Below are positions 38,128-46,697 of a DNA stretch of 64,000 nucleotides, piece by piece. A model generated the notes under the pieces. The model was given only the letters and a program-made list of their open reading frames with translations. It ran no database searches and was not told where the DNA came from. Numbering within the stretch: position 1 is the first letter of the stretch; every line of letters starts with the position of its first letter. Position numbers and translations under genes: made by a program. Source of the stretch: Armatimonadota bacterium (GTDB lineage: Bacteria; Armatimonadota; Fimbriimonadia; Fimbriimonadales; Fimbriimonadaceae); the NCBI GenBank assembly GCA_016789105.1, contig JAEURN010000009.1, positions 1-64,000 on the forward strand, in the 5' to 3' direction.

Positions 38128-40682
38128 CGTGTCCCGCCCTGAAGTTTTTTGGCCAGGTCGCTGACGGCCTTTTCCGGCGAGGCGGCAAGCCGGGCGAGTT
38201 CTTCGGCCGGCAACTTGAACTGCTTGGACTGGGCCAACTGCAACAAGGCGAGTTGGACCGGGATTGCCGGGCTGCCAACGGTGTTGGCGACTTCGCCCAG
38301 CTCGACCGGTTCCGGCAGTTGGCTGAATGCCTTGAGGACGAGGGCCTGGACTACAGGGTCTTTGTCCAAGACGGCGATGCGGTAGGTCGCTCGGTATTTT
38401 TCGTCGGGTTTGGCCATGATTTTGGCCAAGATCGCCAGGCGAACCAAACGGCTTTCGTCTTTCACGCCTTTAAGGGCCTCACCAACCAAGGCGGCATCTT
38501 TGGCGTCGAGAAGTTTGGTGTAGCAAGTGGCCCGGATGTCCTCGCTTGCATCGTTGACGGCCAAGTAGAGGAGCCGCCGTCCACTGAGGATGTTGTCCGG
38601 ATCCAGGAGTTTGGCGATTTCCCCGCGGACGTTGACTGAAGGGTCGAAGAGCGAAGCGACCAAATAGGTTTGGGCCGCGTCCGACTTGGTCATGGCAATG
38701 AGCCTGGCGCCTTGCAGGCGTGTATTCCAGCTCCGCGCCGTGAGGAGCAGGTTGCCAATGTCGAGGAAGCCCTTTTCGCCGGGTTCGGAAACGGCCATGG
38801 CGGCAAAGCGTCGGTTGAAGTCGAACGGGCCTTCGTTCAACGTCTTCAAAATCTCCGCCTTTGCTTCTGGCGATTTGAGTTGGGCTAGGGCTTTGCTACC
38901 CATGTAGGCGGCCGCCGAGCTGGCCGACCGGCTGAAACTGCCGAAGAAAGCCGCTTGACTTTCGACAGGTTGATCGGCCAAGGCTCCGAGAGCGGCAATC
39001 GCGACTTCGCTGTTTGACCCTTGAGCGAGCCGTTCGAGCTCAGCGTTGGGCGCGTTCCGGTCAAACACATCAATCGGCTGCGCTTCGTCGGTGAAGCTGT
39101 CTCCGGTTTGAGGGCTGATCACAAAGCTCCCGAACTCGATGAATTTGGTCTCTCCGGCAATTGCCGATGAAGGGATGGGATTGTCCGGCACGGCAAGCGC
39201 GATCCGGTAGACCGGCGATTTGAGGAAGTTCAAGGGGATCGTGCTGGTCTGGAAATCCTTGCCGGTGAACGACTTCCGAAGAACCATATCCATTCCGGCC
39301 TGTTTTGGCCCGGAGATTTGTACTTGCCCGACCCTTTCTCCATCCTTTCCAAAAAACTGGAGGCACAGGATCTCCCGAGTGTCGGATTTCAGCGAATAGG
39401 TCAGCGCTTTACCTTCGGGCTTGGCTATTACCGGGATTTGACGGCGTTGAACCAGGGTGACGCCCCCCCGTGGACAGTATCCGAACTGCGTGAAGGTGTT
39501 GGGAATCGGCTCAAGCGAGGTCAATGGCTTTGTCGGCCGAAAGAATCCATAGGGTTTGAAATCGAGGGGCAGCGGGCCCGATTCAGGAATTGCCGTCTCG
39601 CCTTTGGCTTCGGCAGGCGGTGTGACTCCGAAAACGGCATCCAGCGAGTCATATCCCTCAGCTTTGTACATCGTCCAAACGCGGCCTTGGTAGTCGAGTC
39701 CCCGCTCTGGGTCAGAAAGTTTTGGCGGGTTCGCAGATTGCATGGCTTGGGCTAGGAGCCAAGTTCCCATGCCCGTCACGGCGAGCTTGCCATCGGGCAA
39801 AAGGACGGCGGTGGAATCGACGGGGTGCGAGTGGAGCGGGCTCTCGGTTGGCAAGGGCACAACTGGCGGGGCCGGCATCCGGCCGAAAAGGTCGACTGGT
39901 TTGGCAAGCGTCATGTCCGGGCCAGGGACGACCGGTGACGGTTTGGTTTGCACCTGGATCGGCAAGCGGCCGGGGAGTTTAGCGGCGGTCAACTGCCACT
40001 TGGTCGCACTGAACAGGTATGCGGCCAAATCGACGTCATAAGACATCGGGCTCAGCCTTGTGAGCGGGATGACGCAGGCTGGGGTTTGGTCAAGCCAGCC
40101 GTAGTAGGACCGCGACATCGGGACGGTGGTTAGCGCGAGGATAACGTCGAACGGCCCGTGATCGACGGGATCTTCGCCGGCAAAACGCTGGTCGTTGACA
40201 TCGGGGGCCATGATGGAGGCAATGGACGCTGCTGCTTGCTCAGGATCCGAAAGAACAAGGATGTCGTTGTCTTCCGTCAGCGAGACTTGGGGGTCGAACC
40301 CGCTCGCCTTCAGCAAGTCCACATATTGCTTCACCGAGTTGTCGAAGGCATCCCGCTCTGGGCCGACGAGCAATGTGCGGTCGGCCGTGTAGTTGTTGTT
40401 GTACCGGGCGACGGTCAAGGTTTCGGGGAACAGGTAGATCTTCACCTTGAGCTTGGGCATTGCCGGCGCCGAGGCGGTGTTGGAATCGGCGGCTGACTTC
40501 ACCCCCGCCCAAACGTCGGAGGAGCCTTTTGGAATTGCGGCCCCATATTCGTGGCTGGATTTGTAATGAAAAAGGTAGGGCCCTTGTTCAAAAACCCGAT
40601 CGGGCACCGGGAATGCCGGCGGCTTCGAGACCTCCTGGAGCGGGGTTGCGAGCAACAGGGCCGCACACGCAAAGCTGATCAT
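38124..40682 (-). CDS. large exported protein with C-terminal HEAT-like repeats
   Basis: 852 aa. Signal peptide SFACAALLLATPLQEV. AAAGGA just before the ATG (40684-40691 region) is a possible ribosome-binding site. Residues about 75-260 show a mixed alpha/beta region (KIYLFPETLTVARYNNNY), and the middle is beta-rich. From about residue 545 to the end there are helical repeats resembling HEAT/PBS-lyase repeats: LERLAQGSNSEVAIAALGAL, YLVASLFDPSVNVRGEIAKLL and YRIAVLDKDPVVQALVLKAF. HEAT repeats usually mediate protein binding. Function unknown. Overlaps rpiB by 4 bp. Confidence 0.75.
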   Translation of the reverse strand: MISFACAALLLATPLQEVSKPPAFPVPDRVFEQGPYLFHYKSSHEYGAAIPKGSSDVWAGVKSAADSNTASAPAMPKLKVKIYLFPETLTVARYNNNYTADRTLLVGPERDAFDNSVKQYVDLLKASGFDPQVSLTEDNDILVLSDPEQAAASIASIMAPDVNDQRFAGEDPVDHGPFDVILALTTVPMSRSYYGWLDQTPACVIPLTRLSPMSYDVDLAAYLFSATKWQLTAAKLPGRLPIQVQTKPSPVVPGPDMTLAKPVDLFGRMPAPPVVPLPTESPLHSHPVDSTAVLLPDGKLAVTGMGTWLLAQAMQSANPPKLSDPERGLDYQGRVWTMYKAEGYDSLDAVFGVTPPAEAKGETAIPESGPLPLDFKPYGFFRPTKPLTSLEPIPNTFTQFGYCPRGGVTLVQRRQIPVIAKPEGKALTYSLKSDTREILCLQFFGKDGERVGQVQISGPKQAGMDMVLRKSFTGKDFQTSTIPLNFLKSPVYRIALAVPDNPIPSSAIAGETKFIEFGSFVISPQTGDSFTDEAQPIDVFDRNAPNAELERLAQGSNSEVAIAALGALADQPVESQAAFFGSFSRSASSAAAYMGSKALAQLKSPEAKAEILKTLNEGPFDFNRRFAAMAVSEPGEKGFLDIGNLLLTARSWNTRLQGARLIAMTKSDAAQTYLVASLFDPSVNVRGEIAKLLDPDNILSGRRLLYLAVNDASEDIRATCYTKLLDAKDAALVGEALKGVKDESRLVRLAILAKIMAKPDEKYRATYRIAVLDKDPVVQALVLKAFSQLPEPVELGEVANTVGSPAIPVQLALLQLAQSKQFKLPAEELARLAASPEKAVSDLAKKLQGGTR

Positions 40683-40723
40683 TGTCCTTTAGTTTGTCCT
40701 CATTTGCCGGTTCGATTGTTGGC

Positions 40724-41560
40724 TCAATCAAAGATCCGGATGTCGTATTGGCTAGACGCGTGGCCATCGCCCCTTGTGAATTGCAAGCCGTCCTTTTTGC
40801 CCAGGGAATCCAGGTCGTGGGGAAACTTGCGGATCATATCCAAGACGACTTTGCGAGCGTTTTCGGCGTTTTGCTGGAAGACTTCCAGGACGCTGTGGGC
40901 GGTGACGGCTTCGACGTCGGCAACCACCCCGGAGTCGTAATCGGTGACCAGGCTGATGTTGACGACGGCCATGCCGAGTTCGTGGCAGAGGTACCCCTCG
41001 GGGTATTGGGTCATGTTGATGATTTCCCAACCCATTTTTGTAAACCAAACTGACTCGGCCTTGGTGCTGAACCGGGGCCCTTGGATGACAACGACCGTCC
41101 CCCCGTCGTGGGCCTCGATCCCATGCTCACGGATGGTTTCGACCGCGATCTGCCTCAAGGTTTTGTCGTACATGTCGGCCGGGCTAACGTGGCTGGTGAT
41201 GGGGCCATCGTAAAAGGTGTCGTCCCGTCCTTTGGTGCGATCCACAAATTGGTCGGCAACCAGGAACGAGCCGGGGGCGATGTGGGATTGCAGAGACCCG
41301 ACCGCGCACGGCGAGATCACGGCCTTGACCCCGAGCTTGTGCATGGCCCAAACGTTTGCCCGATAGTTGATCTTGTGGGGCGGAATTGTGTGCTGCCTGC
41401 CGTGGCGGGGAAGGAAGGCGACTTTTCGGCCGGCGACTTCGGCGAGCATCACGGCGTCGCTGGGTGGCCCATAGGGGGTATCCACTTTGACTTCCGTCAC
41501 GTCTTCCAGCAGGCTGTAAAAGCCCGATCCGCCGAATACGCCGATTTCTGCAACTGCCAT
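40724..41560 (-). CDS. mtnP: S-methyl-5'-thioadenosine phosphorylase
   Basis: 278 aa member of the PNP/MTAP family. It splits methylthioadenosine with phosphate to adenine and methylthioribose-1-phosphate, part of methionine salvage. Marks are IGVFGGSGFY (phosphate loop), FLPRHGRQHTIPPHKINYRAN, VVIQGPRFSTKAES and INMTQYPEGYLCHELGM, whose NMT residues bind the base. The released adenine could feed apt, which is elsewhere in the window. A purine nucleoside phosphorylase role is the alternative; the family sequence fits MTAP better. TAAATT lies 9 nt upstream of the ATG. Confidence 0.9.
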   Translation of the reverse strand: MAVAEIGVFGGSGFYSLLEDVTEVKVDTPYGPPSDAVMLAEVAGRKVAFLPRHGRQHTIPPHKINYRANVWAMHKLGVKAVISPCAVGSLQSHIAPGSFLVADQFVDRTKGRDDTFYDGPITSHVSPADMYDKTLRQIAVETIREHGIEAHDGGTVVVIQGPRFSTKAESVWFTKMGWEIINMTQYPEGYLCHELGMAVVNISLVTDYDSGVVADVEAVTAHSVLEVFQQNAENARKVVLDMIRKFPHDLDSLGKKDGLQFTRGDGHASSQYDIRIFD

Positions 41561-41583
41561 ATCGGCCCTAATTTACACCGCCC

Positions 41584-42459
41584 TCACTTTTCGATGAGGG
41601 CATTGACTCGCCCGATCCCGGTGGCGACGTTGTCGAGGAGCTTTTCCACTCGGCCCCCGTTCCGCAAAAGCAGATCGGGGTCAATCCCCATGACCGCACC
41701 TTTGGCGATGGCATCCACCGGCTTCAAGGCTTGATCCTTGGCCACTTTGTCGGAATCGGCAAAGGTCGAGATGACGACTTTGGGGTTCATCGCAATCAGC
41801 TGTTCGGCGCTGACCTTTTCAAACCGGCTGGAGTCCGGCCCGACAAAATCGCCTCCGGCGCGTTTGACAAATTCGGCAAAGAGCGTTTTGTTCCCCATGG
41901 CCATGTACCCGGTTGCGGGGTCGCCAATCACGACGGAAATCTTTGTGCCGCTGGCCATATTGGCTTTGAGGACGTCGGCCGCTGCAAAGACTTTGTCGAT
42001 ATAGGCGCTGGTGCTGACTTCCGTGCCTCCGCCTTTGGAAATCAGAACGAGGAGTTGACGGTACTTTTCGGGGGTGTCGATATCGGCGACGAGAACTTCC
42101 GGGCCAAGATCTTTAAGCTTTTGAATGGTGGCCTCGGAATAGAGGTCTTTCTCGAGGATGATCCTTTGTGGCTTGAGGGCGGCGATCTTTTCAAAGTCCG
42201 GGGTTGTGCCGTTGACCACAACTGGCACTTTTGTGAGGTTGGCCGGATAGTTGCAAGCCGCGGTCCGGCCCAACAGCTTTGTGGTCGGAATCCCGCAGAC
42301 GAACAGGATCTCGGTGGTGCTCGGGCTCAGGCTGACGTATTCCAAAACCTGTTCCGAGTCGTGGTTCCTGCCGCCGATCCCGCTGCCGGTCTGTCCGCAT
42401 CCGATGAGTGAGAATGCGATAGGCAAGGCGGCCAGCAAAGGCGAAATCCGAAGCTTCAT
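41584..42459 (-). CDS. BtuF-like periplasmic binding lipoprotein
   Basis: 291 aa. The signal peptide ends in a lipobox (FSLIGC, Cys21). It is a class III solute-binding protein (PF01497 type): VSLSPSTTEILFVCG near the start, then GRTAACNYP, KVPVV and a long linker helix (IQKLKDLGPEVLVAD) joining the two lobes. Proteins of this class bind cobalamin or Fe-siderophores for an ABC importer. No permease or ATPase gene is adjacent, and no cobalamin riboswitch is visible in the short upstream gap. The ligand is therefore open; vitamin B12 is the best guess. Confidence 0.8.
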   Translation of the reverse strand: MKLRISPLLAALPIAFSLIGCGQTGSGIGGRNHDSEQVLEYVSLSPSTTEILFVCGIPTTKLLGRTAACNYPANLTKVPVVVNGTTPDFEKIAALKPQRIILEKDLYSEATIQKLKDLGPEVLVADIDTPEKYRQLLVLISKGGGTEVSTSAYIDKVFAAADVLKANMASGTKISVVIGDPATGYMAMGNKTLFAEFVKRAGGDFVGPDSSRFEKVSAEQLIAMNPKVVISTFADSDKVAKDQALKPVDAIAKGAVMGIDPDLLLRNGGRVEKLLDNVATGIGRVNALIEK

Positions 42460-42534
42460 GGTGCTATTCTGGCAGACACATCCCGGCTCCGTTTAGTGCC
42501 CGCTGGGTGCAGTCCCCCGGGAAAATCCAGTGCC

Positions 42535-43272
42535 ATGAAAATCTCCGTTCAGCTTTACACCTTGCGCACCTTGCTTGAAAAAGACCTTTGGGGGACTTTG
42601 GACAAGCTCAGCTCCGAAGGGTTTCGCAACGTGGAGTTGGCCGGGCTTTATGGCCACACGCCCGAAGAGTTCCGGATGGGCTTGTCTGAACGGGGATTGA
42701 AGGCCCATTCGATGCACGTAGGGCTCGACCAAGCCAAAGGACATTTGGATCAGACCGTCCAGGAAGCCCATACGATCGGTTTGGAGTTCGTGGTCGTCCC
42801 TTGGCTCGACCCGAAGTCGTTCGACGGAGGTTGGAAGGAGATTGCCGAAACCCTGGGTGGCCTGGCGCAGGACTATAAACAGAACGACCTGAAACTCGGC
42901 TACCACAACCACGCCTTTGAGTTCGAGCAAACCGGAGGGAAGACTGGATTTGAAGTGCTTTGGGAGAGTGCCGGGCCGGACCTCCATGCCGAAGTGGACC
43001 TTTTCTGGGTCAAAAAGGGCGGCGGAAACCCCGTGGATTGGCTGCACCGTTTGGCCAAGCAATGCGACCAAGCCCACTTTAAAGATATGGACGCCGACGG
43101 GGAATTCACCGAAGTCGGATCTGGGAGTCTGGATTGGGATGCAATCATCCGGGCGGGTAAGGAGATGGGGCTGCGGTATGCGATTATCGAAAACGACCAG
43201 CCCAAGATCGACCCGCTCGAATCTGTTGCCAAAAGCCGAAAGTTCTTGTTAGGCAAGGGCCTCACCGATTGA
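42535..43272 (+). CDS. sugar phosphate isomerase/epimerase family protein
   Basis: 245 aa xylose-isomerase-like TIM barrel. Starts MKISVQLYTLRTLLEKDLWG. Barrel landmarks are FRNVELAGLYGH, LGYHNHAFEF (metal-site His and Glu region), EVDLFWVKKGGG, HFKDMDADGEFTEVG and YAIIENDQP. Such enzymes isomerise or epimerise sugars, inositols or related compounds. The stop overlaps the ATG of the next gene (TGATG), so it is coupled to a HAD phosphatase, suggesting a two-gene sugar-phosphate unit. Specific substrate unknown. Confidence 0.88.
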   Translation: MKISVQLYTLRTLLEKDLWGTLDKLSSEGFRNVELAGLYGHTPEEFRMGLSERGLKAHSMHVGLDQAKGHLDQTVQEAHTIGLEFVVVPWLDPKSFDGGWKEIAETLGGLAQDYKQNDLKLGYHNHAFEFEQTGGKTGFEVLWESAGPDLHAEVDLFWVKKGGGNPVDWLHRLAKQCDQAHFKDMDADGEFTEVGSGSLDWDAIIRAGKEMGLRYAIIENDQPKIDPLESVAKSRKFLLGKGLTD

Positions 43273-43895
43273 TGCCGGTCAACCTCGTCGTGTTTGACCT
43301 TGGCGGGGTGATGATCCGGATCCGCCACCGGTGGTCGGAAGTTTTGGAGGAACTCTGTTTGCCGGTTCCGGAAGGATTCGACCAAGACCGCCTGGCCGAG
43401 CACCGGTTGCTGACGGCCTTCCAGGAGGGCCTGTTGGGAGAAAACGATTTTCTGGTGGCGTTGGCGGGGGAGTTCGGTCTGACCATCAGCCAGGCAGAGC
43501 AAGCTCACGGCTATATCCTCGACCGGGAATACGAAGGTGCCCTGGAATTGGTCCGCGATATCAAGTCGAGCGGGATCCAGGTGTATTGCCTTAGCAACAC
43601 GAATGCCCTGCATTACCGGGAGTTTTTCTCGGGCCGTTTCCCAGTTTGTGAAGCCTTCGACACGCTTTTGGCCAGCCACCGGCTAGGGATGGGGAAGCCG
43701 GATCCCCGGATCTACCGCCACGTCGAAGAGGTTTCGGGCTTCAAGGGCGGGGAAATCGCCTTCTTTGATGATGCCGAGAAAAACGTAACCGCCGCCCGGG
43801 CCGTGGGTTGGCATGCCGAAACGGTGGATCCCGCTGGCGACCCTCCAGGTTTTATTCGGCAATCACTGGCGGCTCTTGGCCCGCTTGAACGTTGA
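43272..43895 (+). CDS. HAD-superfamily hydrolase, YihX-like
   Basis: 207 aa. Motif I VVFDLGGVMI (nucleophile Asp; the second Asp is replaced by Gly, as in YihX-type enzymes), motif II CLSNTNALHY, motif III GMGKPDPRIYR (Lys) and motif IV IAFFDDAEKNV (metal Asp pair). YihX hydrolyses alpha-glucose-1-phosphate; a small-molecule phosphatase is expected here. Coupled to the upstream sugar isomerase. The last 44 bp overlap the end of the convergent Mpv17-like gene. Confidence 0.88.
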   Translation: MPVNLVVFDLGGVMIRIRHRWSEVLEELCLPVPEGFDQDRLAEHRLLTAFQEGLLGENDFLVALAGEFGLTISQAEQAHGYILDREYEGALELVRDIKSSGIQVYCLSNTNALHYREFFSGRFPVCEAFDTLLASHRLGMGKPDPRIYRHVEEVSGFKGGEIAFFDDAEKNVTAARAVGWHAETVDPAGDPPGFIRQSLAALGPLER

Positions 43896-44565
43896 AGACG
43901 AAGACGATCGACCAGGCTGCTTCGCACAGCATGGCAACCGGGAACTGCAAGGGGAGCGGCAGGCTGTAGACCGCGGTCAAAACCGGGGTCCAAAACGCCC
44001 AGCACAAAACGACCCCCGGCAACACCTGGCCGGCATAAAAGCCTGGGGACAGGATCCGTTTCGTTAGTCCGGGTTCTGCGCGGTGCCCCCACCAATAGAG
44101 CATCGCCGTGGCAAGCGGAATGCTCAGGAACGGGCTGAAAACCAACATGTCGATTGCGACCTTCGCCACGGTTGCCCCTGGCGAGCGGTTCCCTTGGAAT
44201 GCGGCATCGAGGATGAGGTAGAGACCGAAAACCAAGCCGCCGACGACGGCATAGACAAGCCCGGTGAAGCAAACTGACCCTGCCCAGCCCGGCTCCCTGA
44301 ACCGCGATTGACCGGTGAGAGCTTTTGCGATTTCGGGCACGACGCTCCCGGCGAGGAACCCCATGGCAAATACCGCAGCCAAACCGCCGGCTTCACGGAA
44401 CTCGCCAAGCGTCACCAAGGCGGATCGGACTTGAGCGGAGCAAAAGTACCCGGCCGTCACGGCGGCAGCCCCCGCCTGCACCACAACCATCGGCAGCCAT
44501 GTGGCCCTGACCGATTCCCATCCTTGGCCGATCGCGCGGCTCCAGTGGCGATCCCGGCCGATCAT
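43852..44565 (-). CDS. Mpv17-like membrane protein, second of a tandem pair
   Basis: 237 aa, several hydrophobic helices. ATG 44565 overlaps the stop of the upstream paralogue by 4 bp (ATGA). The C-terminal half matches the upstream gene and, more weakly, the eukaryotic Mpv17/PMP22 pattern: VAKVAIDMLVFSPFLSIPLA aligns with the Mpv17 LKKMLLDQxxFAP stretch, although Gln is Met here. FWTPVLTAVYSLPLPLQFPV aligns with the conserved Trp-Pro and Leu-Val-Pro region. Mpv17 proteins form membrane channels in mitochondria and peroxisomes. The role in bacteria is unknown. It overlaps the HAD gene by 44 bp at the 3' end. Confidence 0.65.
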   Translation of the reverse strand: MIGRDRHWSRAIGQGWESVRATWLPMVVVQAGAAAVTAGYFCSAQVRSALVTLGEFREAGGLAAVFAMGFLAGSVVPEIAKALTGQSRFREPGWAGSVCFTGLVYAVVGGLVFGLYLILDAAFQGNRSPGATVAKVAIDMLVFSPFLSIPLATAMLYWWGHRAEPGLTKRILSPGFYAGQVLPGVVLCWAFWTPVLTAVYSLPLPLQFPVAMLCEAAWSIVFVFNVQAGQEPPVIAE

Positions 44566-45269
44566 TCTGGCGGGGCGTGGGATTCGGGTCGGTGGACCAA
44601 GAAGACGAACAGCAGGCTCCAGGCGGCCTGGCAAAACGAGCTCACCACAAACTGGAGCCGCTCGGGCAAAAAGTACATGGCAAAGGTAATTGGCCCCCAG
44701 TACGACCAGCACATCACCAAGGCGGGCAAGACATTTTCTCGGTACCCGGACAGTGAGGCGACCGAGCGCCACGCCTTGAAGTCGAACTTGTCTTTCCTCC
44801 ACCGGAACAGCCCAACCGCCAATGGGATGCTGACGAACGGACTAAATATTAGTTGGTCAACAAGGACTTTCTTGACCACCATCCCCAATGTCCCCGAATC
44901 ACCGAAAAGCACAACCTGAAGTTTGAAAAAGGCGACCACAAGGAACGTGACAAGCATATAAACCGACCCCGTGTAAAGAGTCGAGTTGACCCAATCCCGG
45001 TCGGTTTTGCCGATTTTGCCCACGAGGGCTTTAGCGATTTCGGGCAAGATCCCGCCCGCAAAGAATCCGACGGCCAACACCAAAGGCACGCCGCCCCGGT
45101 CTTTGTATTCGGCTACGCGTTCCATCACCTGTTGAAATCCAGGATTGAGGAAATATCCGGCAACGGTCAGAACCAGGGCGGACTGGACGATCAGCATCGG
45201 CCGCCACATTGCCTGGAGGGATTCCAGGCCAGGTCGGAAATACCGGGAGATCCCGCCTGACACCGCCAT
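44562..45269 (-). CDS. Mpv17-like membrane protein, first of a tandem pair
   Basis: 235 aa from ATG 45269, which lines up with the start of the paralogue. An alternative ATG at 45362 adds 31 residues and has TAAGTT 6 nt upstream, so it cannot be excluded. About four hydrophobic segments. VKKVLVDQLIFSPFVSIPLA matches the Mpv17 signature K-x-L-x-D-Q-x-x-F-x-P. MCWSYWGPITFAMYFLPERLQ followed by AAWSLLFVF matches the C-terminal Mpv17 region (Trp-Pro, Phe, Pro, Arg-Leu, Trp). These proteins are best known from eukaryotic organelles. Transport of small molecules across the membrane is only an inference. Confidence 0.68.
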   Translation of the reverse strand: MAVSGGISRYFRPGLESLQAMWRPMLIVQSALVLTVAGYFLNPGFQQVMERVAEYKDRGGVPLVLAVGFFAGGILPEIAKALVGKIGKTDRDWVNSTLYTGSVYMLVTFLVVAFFKLQVVLFGDSGTLGMVVKKVLVDQLIFSPFVSIPLAVGLFRWRKDKFDFKAWRSVASLSGYRENVLPALVMCWSYWGPITFAMYFLPERLQFVVSSFCQAAWSLLFVFLVHRPESHAPPE

Positions 45270-45361
45270 CCCGCAGAGTTTGGCACCTGGCTTGCAACCG
45301 ACTGGGCCAGCAGAAAGCAATAATGCCAACCGGTCGACACCCGGACAAATTGCCAGGAACA

Positions 45362-45379
45362 TTAAGAAAACTTAACAAG
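45362..45379 (+). promoter_or_regulatory. tandem TTAA motif between prepilin and Mpv17-like genes
   Basis: TTAAGAAAACTTAACAAG, 15 of 18 bases shared with the motif upstream of phoX (15674-15691). It lies 17 bp before the prepilin -10 candidate TAATAT (45397-45402) and just before the Mpv17-like genes on the other strand. Candidate binding site of a common regulator. Confidence 0.4.
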
Positions 45380-45396
45380 TCTCAAGGCATATCGGC

Positions 45397-45446
45397 TAAT
45401 ATTGGGGACTGTGTCCGGGCCACGAAGCCCGGCGTTTCCCAGGAGA
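45397..45446 (+). promoter_or_regulatory. prepilin promoter, leader hairpin and ribosome-binding site
   Basis: TAATAT at 45397-45402 is the -10 candidate. A perfect CCGGGC-CACGAA-GCCCGG hairpin follows (45415-45432). AGGAGA at 45441-45446 is a Shine-Dalgarno 13 nt before ATG 45460. The hairpin near the predicted 5' end may stabilise an abundant pilin message. Confidence 0.45.
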
Positions 45447-45459
45447 CGATCAAACCCAC

Positions 45460-46323
45460 ATGAAAACCCGTGCTTTCACCCTTATCGAACTGCTGGTCGT
45501 GATCGCGATTATCGCGATCTTGGCCGCCATCCTTTTCCCGGTTTTTGCCCAGGCTAAGGATGCAGCAAAGAAAACCCAGTCCATCAGCAACCTCAAGCAG
45601 GTTGGAACGGCGGTCGCCATCTATAACTCGGATTACGACGACATCATGCCCGCCAGCGCCTACTTCGTCGGCCTGGGAACCCTTAACCAAGTGTTCTCGG
45701 TTTACGATGCGCTTGACCCCTACATGAAGAACAAGCAGATTTTGGTCAGCCCTGCCGACGGCCAAGGCCAAAGCTGGAAGGATCGTCTGAACGCCCTTGG
45801 CCTGAACACCATGCCCAACGGTGTGGAGCGCGCAAGCTATATCCCGAACCTCGGCCTGTTTGGCGAAAACCTTTGCGGATTCAAAACGGCCAAGACCCCG
45901 GTGACCAGCGCAACAGCCATGGAAACGGTTGCCGGCACGATCATGTTCTTTGACGGTTACATCCGCAAGTCGATCCCGACCCTGGACTTTTTCACGTTCA
46001 TGGGAATGCCCCGACATGCTGACGGCTTGGTGATCAACTTTGCCGACACCCATAGCAAGTATTACAAGGCGACCGCAATCAACACGATCGCAGCGGACAT
46101 CCCGACCCCGGCGGGCAGCCGCGCTCCGGTTTACTACAGCTGGCGGCGCGATGCCGTCAACTGCACCACCGGTGCTCTTTGCCGCACCGAAGGCCAGTTG
46201 CAAGCCGTTCCGATCTCGCCGGTCGGATTCACCCTGGATGGCGTGGTCGGCCCCTACAACGACCTGCACGGCATTCCGGGCAGCAACATCACCGATAGCG
46301 AAGACACCGCCGCCTGCCCGTAA
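45460..46323 (+). CDS. type IV pilin-like / type II secretion pseudopilin (N-terminal methylation domain)
   Basis: 287 aa. Prepilin leader [20 protein letters not shown] with the conserved Glu at +5 after cleavage; a prepilin peptidase cuts before Phe and methylates it. Residues about 7-30 form the hydrophobic pilin helix. The globular domain (about 40-287) is of the DUF1559-like, H-x-D-G type, with [18 protein letters not shown] near residue 185. Such genes exist in many copies in Armatimonadota and Planctomycetes. Surface filament or secretion component is the likely role. A Rho-independent terminator follows. Confidence 0.9.
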   Translation: MKTRAFTLIELLVVIAIIAILAAILFPVFAQAKDAAKKTQSISNLKQVGTAVAIYNSDYDDIMPASAYFVGLGTLNQVFSVYDALDPYMKNKQILVSPADGQGQSWKDRLNALGLNTMPNGVERASYIPNLGLFGENLCGFKTAKTPVTSATAMETVAGTIMFFDGYIRKSIPTLDFFTFMGMPRHADGLVINFADTHSKYYKATAINTIAADIPTPAGSRAPVYYSWRRDAVNCTTGALCRTEGQLQAVPISPVGFTLDGVVGPYNDLHGIPGSNITDSEDTAACP

Positions 46324-46348
46324 CCGGTCAGAAAACGGTAGGAATTCA

Positions 46349-46382
46349 GGGGCGGGCTGGTGGCAGCCCGCCCCTCATTTTT
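46349..46382 (+). terminator. Rho-independent terminator after the prepilin gene
   Basis: GGGGCGGGCTG (46349-46359), GTGG loop, CAGCCCGCCCC (46364-46374), then TCATTTTT. An 11-bp perfect GC-rich stem followed by a T5 run, 25 bp after the stop codon. Confidence 0.85.
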
Positions 46383-46390
46383 GGTAAGGT
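46383..46390 (+). promoter_or_regulatory. extended -10 element GGTAAGGT before phhB
   Basis: TAAGGT at 46385-46390 with GG before it, 6 nt from ATG 46397. It directly abuts the T-run of the terminator, so phhB would have its own leaderless transcript. Confidence 0.45.
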
Positions 46391-46396
46391 CCGTTT

Positions 46397-46696
46397 ATGG
46401 CAGAACTTACGTATGACAAACTGTCGGCCGCCGGAATCGAGGCGGAACTCCCCTCGGTCCCTAATTGGACTATTGAAGAAGGGGAATTGACCCGCCGGTT
46501 TACATTTGAAACCTACAAAGATGGCCTTGTTTTCGCCGTGGCAGTCGGCTATGCCGCCGACGAACTGAACCACCACCCGGAATTGACGATCGGCATTGGC
46601 CATGTCCGGGTCAGCCTCGTCACTCATGAAGCCGGCGGCGGACTGACTGCTTACGATTTTGAATTCGCCCGACGGGTAGACCGTCTGGGACGCTGA
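46397..46696 (+). CDS. phhB: 4a-hydroxytetrahydrobiopterin dehydratase (pterin carbinolamine dehydratase)
   Basis: 99 aa. Dehydrates 4a-hydroxytetrahydropterin so that the cofactor of aromatic amino acid hydroxylases can be recycled. Family marks are NWTIEEGELTRRFTFETY, then AADELNHHPELTI, where the HHPE motif contains the catalytic His pair, and a C-terminal LTAYDFEFARRVD. Length is typical. No hydroxylase gene is nearby, so a wider pterin or molybdopterin role is also possible. It converges with the M23-CAP gene with a single base between the stops. Confidence 0.93.
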   Translation: MAELTYDKLSAAGIEAELPSVPNWTIEEGELTRRFTFETYKDGLVFAVAVGYAADELNHHPELTIGIGHVRVSLVTHEAGGGLTAYDFEFARRVDRLGR

Positions 46697-46697
46697 G

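Noticed and set aside
42460-42534. Possible cobalamin riboswitch before the BtuF-like gene
   Set aside because: The gap is only 75 bp and lacks the B12-box and needed stems.
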